Of a stretch of DNA of 64,000 nt, positions 23,509-44,113 are shown piece by piece. The stretch's first letter is position 1; every line of letters begins with the position of its first letter. The stretch comes from Hydractinia symbiolongicarpus (lineage: Eukaryota > Cnidaria > Hydrozoa > Anthoathecata > Hydractiniidae), in contig NC_079876.1 in NCBI RefSeq assembly GCF_029227915.1, forward strand, positions 12,276,001-12,340,000. The letters run 5' to 3'. Both the position numbers and the translations under genes were made by a program. Below the pieces are notes generated by a model. It did no database searches. It was given only the letters and a program-made list of their open reading frames with translations, and was not told the DNA's origin.

Positions 23509-26350
23509 ATATCTAACGAAAGAATTTGTTTCGATTGGAAAAACGACAATCCATTTCTCAGGTAAGGTACTTCGTAATTTGTATATTTATGAGAGTGGAA
23601 TTTTTCTGCATTTTTTCTTGTCTTCGGTGTTCTTAAACAAAAATATTTTTATTCAGAGTTTGTTTGAGTAATGTGATCTTTTCTTTTTAGACCAGAAAAG
23701 AATTCGTTATCACATTTTATTATTTTTTATAATATATTTTATAATTTCTTATTTATAATGTACAAAATTTTATATATATGAAAATATTTGTATCAAAAAG
23801 TATTGTAAATTTAATATATAGAAAAACAATTTTTGTTCGAATTATTTTCGTCATGTTCGATTGTGTCGTGTTTCGTTTCATTTTCATTCACAAAAAGATG
23901 CATGGTCAAAGTCACGTGGTTTTACTGTGTTCACTCTGTCTAGTTTTTAAGAATATTTTAGGCGCAATTGTAACAAGTATACCGTAAAATGACGTAATGA
24001 AGCGCACCCGGTTGTAAGCGCACCAAATCCTTACCAAAATTTTATTCGCGTTTATAAGCGCACCCTTAGATAAGCGCGTTTAGAAAAAGATATCGAAAGC
24101 AATAAAATTAAAAAAATAAAAAACATGATTTATATGAACTTCATAGGGCAATACAAATCATTGAAAATATTCAGTAATTCTTTCGTTTTTTCTTGCACTT
24201 TTTTATACTCGTATATAAGTGTACCCCTGGATAAGCGCACGAAAGTGATTACAACATTTTTCAGTATTTCCGTCGTAATGTATCGTTAGTGTTTATTATT
24301 TAAAAAATAGATGTATTATTTAAAAAAATAGATGTATTTATTATTTAAAGAAATAGATGTATTTATAATTGAAAAAGTGGAAGGATGATTTGAATTTTTA
24401 CGAAATATTACGAATAATAACTTTTGTCATTCTTACTGGTTTGTTGGTTATTCCCTTATTAAATTGTGTATACATCTGGTGAAGCCATACCATTGCAGTT
24501 ATAACTTTTAGGCCAAATATCTTAGAAACGAGCTGGTGACGTCAGTCATTTTTCACCGCGTAGGTAACTAGGGACAACCTGGGACCAAATTGCGTAAGTT
24601 TCCCAAACCTGGGTGTCCGAATCTGTTTCGGAATGGACGGGTTGATGCTTCAATCTTTCTTCAAATATTACATGATCTTAGATATTTTCCTTATCAGCGT
24701 TTCAAGACCTATACAATAAAGGCAACGACAAAATTTTAAAACCCTTATATCTCCTTATGCCTTCGTTGCAAGCATATGATCCCTATACACAACCTCGTCC
24801 CCAGGGCATCTAGCATCTTTTCTAACATCGGATAGCGTCCCAAGATAAAAAGAGACATCGGGCGCTGGGAACGAGGTTGCCCTGTACATTATTTTCATCG
24901 GCGTTTCAAGCTCCACACATTCAGGTACCGTCTAAAAAAATTGTGAAAACAATCTTTGCGCATCAACGCGTCATTGCTGACACCATCTTTTTTGCAAGTG
25001 GATTTTTCCACGGGCCGTTTCGACTAGTGAAATAACGTCGCGGCGGTGGTGGTCTTTAGGAAAGTTTTATCACCCTGGATTCTAGTCATTGATATTGCTC
25101 ATTCACTGGATAAAAAAATTCTCCACTATTTGCTCGCGTAAACGGAAAGCTGATGTTCTTCTTTCCTGATATAAAGAAACAAAACCTTAATCTTAAGCTG
25201 TTGATGCAGCGAAATTTTTCTTTCTTCTTTTTAGCGAAACAAACAAGCAAACAAACAAACTAATTTTCATTATGTGTATTTCGCCATGTATTAAAGAATC
25301 GTAGCTAAGAATTTGTGTGTCGTATAATTTATTGTGTCTTATCTGGACAATGCTGTATTAACATATAAAGTTTCAACTTTTTGAGAAATATACAGTTTAT
25401 TTTATTTATTTTTTTCACACGCGCTCTCACAAAAGCAAAACTCATATTCGGTTTTGCTTTCTTTCTGCATATTCTTTGAAATAAGTTCTTGCGCGAAAAG
25501 GATAAAGCTTGCATACAAAAACCATTTGGCAATTTTAAAAATCTTAATCTTAACACGTCTAAGGCTGGGATTATTCTTGGCTTGTTTTCTTTTCCTCTTT
25601 TTACACACCGTGTTATTAATATCTGGGTCGGTATTATATCGACATTTTCTTGGCAGGTACGCGTAGACTGAAATTTTTCGTTATGTGTGATTTCAAACCA
25701 CCACGGTTTCTTGTTAACATTATGCCAATACACACCTAGCCAGTGTGGTCACACTTTACCCTTCTAAATAGTAAGAGAATTAATTATGTTTGTTCAGGTG
25801 GAGAGTACGACCATTCGCGCAAACATAAAAAAAAGGATTTCCAGATAAAATATAAGTCTTACTGAATCAGATGATTATGACACAGTAAAGCAATGCTGTG
25901 ATGAACTGACCCTCGTCCCCAGGGTTTTTTGACTTTTTGATATGAGCTCTCATATTAAAAAGACAAAAAACCCTGGGACGAGGGTGGTGATGAACTGACT
26001 GAAATTCAAGTTGTATTCTGATCTTGTGTGTCGACAAAAGTAGCAGCTCCGAGGGCCTTTGTCACTATTTTGCTGGAGATTAAATCTCGCGATGCGATAC
26101 CTATTAAGTATAGTGATGTTGAGAAAACAAACAAAATAGATATGTTGCTTGACAGAATGGATTGCAAATATTTTTAAAATAAACATGAGATACTACCTGC
26201 GCGACCATCCTAAATATAAGAAAAGCCAAAAGGGATCCTGGGGCAGGGTTGGTCAAGACCTTAGACTGTTATTATGAACATAACATGCAGAAATAAATGT
26301 AAACAAAGTATTGTGAAATACCAAGATAGTATTAAAAGACGAAGTTAGTA
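23509..26350. other. 3' flank of the NTPase gene; repeat-rich, no gene seen
   Basis: ATAAGCGCAC-type repeats lie at 24000-24240, with related copies at about 20044-20070. A segment at 24530-24650 has the look of a dispersed repeat. The foldback family occurs at 24794-24885 and 25911-25986. A 134-codon minus frame at 25329-25733 is unrecognised. An AATAAA near 24103 could serve the NTPase transcript. Confidence 0.4.
25911..25986. mobile_element. Foldback MITE (CCTCGTCCCCAGGG family) with 13-bp target duplication
   Basis: The two arms of about 34 bp, CCTCGTCCCCAGGGTTTTTT... and ...AAAAAACCCTGGGACGAGG, pair almost perfectly. GTGATGAACTGAC flanks it on both sides (25898-25910 and 25987-25999), a clear 13-bp duplication. 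Related copies or halves occur at 21420-21820 (three), 24794-24885, about 27048-27072, about 43575-43602, 43757-43812 and about 63827-63860. There is no coding capacity. Confidence 0.65.
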
Positions 26351-26440
26351 CAGTAGAATTCCTCTAACCGTCCGACTTATTTAATGTCCGAGAGATCCGA
26401 AGTCTCGATAACTCGGACTTTCTTAACAAGGACGTCTTAT
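26351..26440 (+). mobile_element. Tigger/pogo-like terminal sequence
   Basis: CAGTAGAATTCCTCTAACCG follows TA, and the next bases repeat TCCGA/CTCGATAACTCGGAC motifs, as in Tigger element ends. No matching right end was located; the transposase tail at 28821-29130 could belong to it or to another copy. Confidence 0.4.
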
Positions 26441-26827
26441 CAGAATTTTTAATTTTAATATAATAGGGTTATTACAATAGAGTAGCTGATTTTAATCCTT
26501 ATTGCGAAGAATTCGTTAGAATAAGAACACATAATTCTTTGGTTTATTTAAAGTTGGTGTAAAAAGTGCCAATAATTTCTCAATATAAACAAGCCATTAG
26601 GCCATAAGAAGACATTGCAACACAAGTTTTAAACAAAAAACTCCCGAAATTAAAAAATTCAGTTTATATAACAGAAAGTAATAATGGCTGAATATGTCTT
26701 AGAAGACGAGTTACCTGTACTCTTATTCAAAGAGCATGAATTGGCATTATAAAAGCATATGCAATAGGGGAAAGCTTTGAACCTCGACGCAAACCTGAAA
26801 ACAAATGCGACAAGTTTGTCATAAAAG

Positions 26828-27560
26828 GATCCGAGGCGTGATAACGAGGCGCGAGGCGTAGTAGAAGGACCTGTATGTCCTAGGAGAACGCAAGGTGTAA
26901 TAGGGCGTTTATTAGCAAGGCGTAAAATAGGAGGATGCGTGACAGAAAAAAAACTACGTTTCTATCTTCCCTTTTTTTTTGTCATAATACTTTTAAAAAA
27001 ATGAAGAAAGACATAATATAACATAGTCCCAAGAGCGTTTGCGTCGAAAAGGAGAAGACGCCCTGGGGACGAGATTGGTACAACATTTGTCAAGAAAACT
27101 TCCACCATAATCTCTTGTGCCTATTAGAGGGAAATTGTAGAGCAGAATATTAATAAACCTTCATAAATGACGAATCTAATAAAGGGAAACTGGTGGTGGG
27201 AATCTCAAAAGATGGAGAAGAGCACCTACGATAATGAAGAACGGGTGAGAACTACTGTCGTGACTATTTTTTCGCGTGGATAGTATTAGATACATTATAA
27301 ATGTCAAGTTAAGTAATTATTCAACCAAACGTTTCGTTGGTCATCAATTCGTTATTCATAACAATGGACTTTCTACGTTCATGTGTTTCTCTCTCTGCAT
27401 TGTTCCCTTTCACTGCTACTACACATGCTTTCAAATATATATATATATATATATATAGGAGAGAAAAATCAGAGAGAATTATTACGCCTCCTCCCATTAC
27501 GCGTTACGCCTCACGTCTCTCTATTACGCCTCGCGATCTTTTATATCGACGCGATCTGTA
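26828..27560. repeat. Region bounded by inverted GAGGCGTAATA-type repeats
   Basis: The left side (26828-26945) has several loose copies of GAGGCGTGATA / AAGGCGTAAAA, and the right side (27478-27560) has the inverse form, ATTACGCCTC, four times. Together they could be the ends of one element of about 730 bp. A perfect (AT) run lies at 27437-27458. No coding region is recognisable between them. Confidence 0.35.
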
Positions 27561-27949
27561 ATACAACACGACACTTAGCCTGAGTTTTGTTCAGTACATG
27601 ACTCCATAAATTTTCTGCAGCTGTAACAAGTTCAGAAAAAGTAGTGAGACATCTATCAAAAGGCAAATCTAGTCAGTTTTTCATTCTTTTTGCGTGCTGA
27701 CACATCCTGTTGTCATATCAAAGTTACATGGAAAATAAACATAGTTGATGAGTAATAACTTCAAATACCTTGAACGTTGATTTTTACTGAACAAGCAAAT
27801 GACATTGAAAAGTTAGCAGACATGATATCTGTATAAAAAAATCGTTTAATGAAATCGACTGCTCGAGAATAAAATTCAACCTCGATATTTTGATGGAGTT
27901 TGATAAAATTTTGATACATTGCGTCCGCCATTTATCCCATAAAATGGTT

Positions 27950-28108
27950 GAAGTGTATTGAAGAATTTCGAGTGCATTTCAGTGTTTCGAAGTGTATTTC
28001 AGTGTCTCGAAGTGTATTTGAGTGTCTCGAAGTATATTGAAATGTTTCGAAGCGTATTTCAGTGTTTCGAAGTGTATTTCAGTGTCTCGAAGTATATTGA
28101 AATGTTTC
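27950..28108. repeat. 20-bp minisatellite, 8 copies
   Basis: Unit GAAGTGTATTTCAGTGTTTC with variants (GAAGTATATTGAAATGTTTC occurs twice). All units are 20 bp except the second, at 19 bp. The alternation of variant types suggests higher-order duplication of a 60-bp block. Confidence 0.8.
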
Positions 28109-28820
28109 GAAATCAATAGAAGTATTATCAGGGGAATTTAAGTGTCTACTACAAGTGTATACAACAGTTTGGAATTGTATTAAAAAATGTTTTGATGGAA
28201 AAGCAGCCTAAAAGTGTATGAAAAAATTTGAGGTGTAAGCTTAATCCGATTTAGTTTAGCAAAAAGTTTTGAAGTGTATTGAATAGTTTTTTAACAGTTC
28301 TGTGTGTTGGGTAGTTTTAAGGAAATATTCAAGAATTTTTAAATTATTTTTAGAGTAGAAGAATTTTAAGAGTAGGGGTTACAAGATTTTTCTGTATCTC
28401 AAGTGCAAATCAAAGTAACGTAGCAAAGAAAGCTATTACATAAAATCAAATTCTTCACGACTGAGTATTAACAAAAAGTTAAAAGGGGGAAAGGATAAAT
28501 ATGCAGTTATAAGGAAAAAAAACTAATTAAACCTCAATGAACAAATCAGATATAGAATTACAAAAGAAACATAAATACATTTTCGCGTAGACGGGCTAAA
28601 TTTTTTTTGCTCGTATTAATTTTTGCGCATTCGAAAATTTTTAAAACTTAAATTGACTTTTGGAGTTGTTAGCTAGTGAAAACTATGTAAGCTGTAATAT
28701 TGTCCTTGCATTAAAAATAAGCAGAAGATTCAACCTCATACAGCTCTTCTGTTCTTTTACTTTTTATGCTCGAAATTATAATTATTAATAATTATATTTT
28801 TAAACGTATCGACGTAACTA

Positions 28821-29130
28821 CTAATCACAAATATCAAAATCATTACGACCATCAACTCTTTTCCACTCAGAGTCATCCGAATCAGTGTCCCATGCTTTCT
28901 TCTCTGTCGTAAGATCATACTCACTATCTTCGGCTACTGGAGCAGCATCAATCGGTACTGTATGATCTTAAACCATGGGTTTAATATCTGCAAAGGGATC
29001 AATCAATGGAAGGTTTTTCGAACCAAACTTGAGAGCGTCCTAGATTGCCGATTTTTTCCATCCTTCAATCACAACATCTCTTGTTCGTGATGATGTCACC
29101 TCGTTGTAAAGATTAACCAGCCAGCTTGCA
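28821..29130 (-). pseudogene. Degenerate DDE transposase C-terminus (Tigger/pogo-like)
   Basis: The minus strand reads SWLVNLYNEVTSS, VVIEGWKKSAI, stop, DALKFGSKNLPLID, stop, then an acidic tail DTDSDDSEWKRVDGRND ending at a TAG at 28821-28823. A late helix with GWKKSAI-like sequence and an acidic tail are what remain at the C-terminus of many Tigger-type transposases. Two in-frame stops show decay. The family call is tentative. Confidence 0.4.
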
Positions 29131-29952
29131 TGCAACAGGTTTCATATAAGATTAATATCAACTTGTTGTAAGGTTCATATAAGATTAATGTTCCAAAATG
29201 TCACAAATAAGCGTTAGAGAACAACTGAAGAAAATGAAAACGACAGAATCGTGATTTTGAATTAAGCCTACTGTATTAGAGCATGCCGTGTTTGTAAATA
29301 TTATCAGTCTTAGTTATGTATTTAAATTATGTTTCTTCAACATTTTACCTGGGGAAAAGGAATCAAAATTATGAATTCTTTTCTTTATTTTCTCGGGGAA
29401 AAAAATTAATTTTCGCGCGTATTAATTTTCGCTCACCGCCCCTTTAAACTTAAATTCTGTACTAATGTTCGCGCGAAAACAGAAATTGTTGCGCGAATGC
29501 GCGAAAATTCGTACGCGCAAAAATTAGTACGAATAAGGTGTGTCGTCACTAAATTACATAAGAAGAGAAGAGTGCAGAACAAGAAAAAAAAAATGGAATA
29601 TAAAAACTGTCTACTTCTGATTATTCTTACAATTCATCTTTTTAATGCAGAACTGATTATTTAGCAGACACGAATAATTTGAAGTTTCCTTAAACATACA
29701 TTACAAAACAAAAAAGGATCACTGCATTACGCAAGACAAACATTACAACAATGAAATCACTAATAAGACACACCATCTTACAAATTTGAAATTATGTCGA
29801 ACATCAAATGTTACCTTTATGAATAAAACTAAGAATTACAAAGAAGGAAATAACTATTAGAAAGTAAAAGTCACGACGTATTTCTACCACAAATACTTCC
29901 AGTATGTCGTAGTCAGTATTTGCATATTCAGATTGTCATACTTCCCCTAATT

Positions 29953-32535
29953 CTATGTCCACTGCTGAAAAAGTTTTTTATTCTCTTCCGATTCAAATTT
30001 GGGTTTGAAAATGATTTTACAAATTTTTGAAAATCCTTCTGAAACACTTGGTTCTTCATATTTGTTTTTGTAAACATTATACCCGACATCAGGAATTCGC
30101 CGCGTCTTTCCAGCAGTCTCTATTTGTCTGTACATATTCAGATGTTTAGCAAGATCAAGAGGCGTCTGAAAATGAAAACACCTTGCAGGTACGCCAGCTT
30201 TTTTTGCAACTTCTATATAGAGCTTTCGTGTTTCTTTTGAAGGATTTGTGTTATCTACCACAACACTCTTACCGTTCATAATGTTTTCCATTGCAACTTT
30301 TAGGCATTTCTCTTGTGTCTTCAATCTATCCCTATTCACACTAACATAATTTTTAGGTTGTAAGTAATTTTTATGAAAAGTTGACTTTCCAGATGCTGGG
30401 ACGCCAACAAATACAATCAATTCTGTATCCTAAAAATAAGAATATACTTAAAGTTCAAGTGTTGTAAAATTTACTCACTTTTTAAGGAATTACTGAATTC
30501 TCTAAAATCATATTTATACACATAACAAAGTTACCTTAATAAAATAAGCGCCAACGTATCAACTTAAATCTTAAGTAGCACCATGAAAAATTGGTTTATG
30601 TGCTTTTATGAAGTTGTCACTACCAGTATGCAGGTATGTGATTTTATGAAGTTGTCACTGGCAGTATGTAGTTATGTGATTTTATGAAGTTGTCACTGGC
30701 AGTATGTAGTTATGTGATTTTATGAAGCTGTCACTGGCAGTATGTAGTTATGTGATTTTATGAAGTTGTCACTACCAGTATGCAGGTATGTGATTTTATG
30801 AAGTTGTTACTAGCAGTATGTAGTTGTGTGATTTTATGAAGTTATCACTACCAGTATGCAGGTATGTGATTTTATGAAGTTGTCACTAGCAGTATATCGT
30901 TATGTGCTTTTATGAAGTTGTCACTGGCAGTATGTTTTTATGTGATTTTATGAAGTTGTCACTACCAGTATATAGTTATGTGATTTTATGAAATTGTCAC
31001 TACCAGTATGCAGGTATGTAATTTTATGAAAAATTACTTTAAGAGTGATTTAAATAAATCACAAGTAATTAAACAAAATATATATAAATTTTAGTTACCA
31101 TACCTTTGATGCGATATTTTCATAACTGTCATCAATATTTGCGCTGGTCAAAACCTTCGTTGGATCAATTCCATACCAGTCAAAGTTTTTATACGGTTTT
31201 GCTCCATCAAAAAATTCTTCCGGTGTATAAAACTTCAGTCCAACATTAACAGCGAATTTACGATCACTACATGAGAAATCTTTTTTTCGTCCTAAACAAA
31301 AAAAGCTGTTAAAAATTATCTCTGTTTGTGTTATGCAAGTTTCAGGTCTGATACAACGTGTTCAAAATTTGTTACAAATTTTGCTACAATTACACTGACA
31401 CTTAACAAAAGAAATATGTTTAACGGTAGTGACAGTCCTTTTGTTCACCCTCAAACCCATCTTGTAAGAATGGAATATGTTAAAATAAAGTCATTGACTT
31501 ACAACTTCAGTTATAAGATGATGTTTCAAGACTAATCTTATAGTACTACTTCTTGACTATCTTTTTTAGGTTTTCAAAAGTAAATACTTAAAAAAGGGGC
31601 GATCATTTTGATTAAATAATAAAAACAAAACTTCCACTTCAATAAAGGTAATAAACATGGTCTGGTGACATACTTCTAGAGACAAAGTGAAGAAGTTATT
31701 ACATTAATGTGTCTGATGTAACACAGTGAAGTTACACACTTTTTTATAACTAACCTGCGCTATAATAGGAATAGACAAAAAATGTGTCTGTTAAATTTAT
31801 CTGAATGTTATACGTCCTTGATTTAAATCCTAAAAACGTCCTTGATTTTAATCCTAAAAACTCAATTTTTACAAATTCTTTTAATTTTCCCATTTGGAGC
31901 CTTACTTTCTCATTTATATTGGCATATTTATCAGCGTGTTTACTTAAGACAAGCAAAAATAAAAACTCACCTACAGCCCAGTTTTTCGGTCTTCCAGCTG
32001 CATCACCAACATAGTAAGACGAATTAATATCAACTTCCAAACAACCATTACATTTTTTGATCATAAAATCCCACATTGAGGTGTATGGCTTACGATATAT
32101 ATTTTCACCTGTTGCAACAAACACCTGGAATGCGAAGCCTAATTTAGACATGATGGCAGATATTTTAGTCTGTATTTCATTTGACTTGACTTTCTTTTTT
32201 TCTAATCCGGCTTGATTTGTAAATACAACTATTTTGTATCCATCTTCGCGTAACGATTTTAGCTTAGGTATGACTTTTCCACTTAAAAACTTCCAATCAG
32301 CAGGCCCCGTGGGAAATGCTTTCCCACTTTGAGTAGCAATTAAAGTATAGTCTAAATCGAATCCAGCTATTTTAGCTGAAGGCGGTATATCTTCCCCGTC
32401 TAAATACATCAAAGGCTTCAAACCTTTCGCTTCTTCACCATGGTACTTCCAATTAACTTTAAATTTCCCTTCCTCCTTCTTTGCAACTTTTGATGGCTTC
32501 TCTCCTGCACCACTTTTGCATAAAGATCTTTTCAT
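29953..32535 (-). CDS. PNKP: Bifunctional polynucleotide phosphatase/kinase (PNKP), without FHA domain
   Basis: complement(join(29953..30429, 31104..31291, 31971..32535)) gives 409 residues with all phases matching. PNKP repairs DNA strand-break ends by removing 3'-phosphates and phosphorylating 5'-hydroxyls, in the nucleus. The phosphatase half carries the HAD motif FDLDYTLI (Asp60 and Asp62), FTNQAGL and YYVGDAAGRP. The kinase half has the P-loop GVPASGKST (about 260-268), VNRDRL and VDNTNPS. The chosen start is ATG at 32533-32535; a longer frame to 32592 crosses a TTTTACAG acceptor-like site at about 32579, so those codons are probably not translated. The N-terminus is a short lysine-rich tail instead of the FHA domain of vertebrate PNKP, as in the shorter nematode enzymes. 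Intron 2 contains a 38-bp minisatellite. The gene lies head-to-tail behind RUVBL1, 786 bp from its stop. Confidence 0.92.
30597..31030. repeat. 38-bp minisatellite in PNKP intron, about 11 copies
   Basis: Unit TATGTGATTTTATGAAGTTG plus TCACTACCAGTATGCAGG, with alternate ends TCACTGGCAGTATGTAGT. The two end types are interspersed. It lies in the intron between PNKP exons 31104-31291 and 29953-30429. The spacing has no unique spacers, so this is not a CRISPR array. Confidence 0.85.
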
Positions 32536-33321
32536 AGTGTAGTAATGTAGTTGTGCGGTTGATATAACAAATTTGTTTCTGTAAAATATCATGCAATTTT
32601 AACTAAAATATTGCAAAACATAATTTGACTAACATATCTTAAGAGAAATTTTACCAGAAAGAAAATTTGGCACATTTAGCACTCATAAAAATCTGCACAA
32701 TTAAATTCCTTCACAAAATTTAATCTCCCTGTCCCTAAATTTAATATTTTTCGTCATCCTTTTAATTAACTTCCTGTTGATTTCTTTTTCGAAGGTAAGT
32801 CCTGAAGCTTGCCAAAAAAATAAATTGAGTAAATTGTCAGAAATTTTGTCAAAAATATGTGAATTCTTTAAATTTTTACGAAATTAACTTCACTGGTGAC
32901 AGAAAGTGGTTGATTGTACAGGATTAAATCATTTTTTATAAAACATACAATTACAGACAAGACTATCAAGTATCTAAAATTTCCCTTTGCAGTTAAAACC
33001 CTAATTCTAAGATTTTTTTCTTGTTGTTAAAATTTTGATAACAAAGTAATTATAACTTCATTTTTTTGGAGACAACTTGTGTAAGTAGTAAAATAAGATA
33101 TAAAATCCACATTTAAAAGGAAATAATAAAAATATCCACTTTGCATTACTATGCTATATATATTTAATCTAGCATGATCATGTTTACAAAAACAAACATC
33201 TTTTTAACAATATTTTAAGGGAACAAGATATTGACTTAATGTTTCGTATAGAGAACACGGTTATTTGCTACACTTCATACATTGCCACAGGTGCACAGGT
33301 TAAGTTTATTGTTTATAACTT

Positions 33322-44113
<10,792 letters not shown>

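Noticed and set aside
25329-25733. 134-codon minus-strand frame
   Set aside because: No recognisable protein, basic low-complexity composition, overlapping open frames on both strands, and no splice partners.
30597-31030. Regular 38-bp repeats considered as a CRISPR array
   Set aside because: There are no unique spacers, the repeats are contiguous and the window is eukaryotic; it is a minisatellite.
32536-32592. N-terminal extension of PNKP (MIFYRNKF...)
   Set aside because: It crosses an acceptor-like TTTTACAG and is not PNKP-like; ATG at 32533-32535 was preferred.
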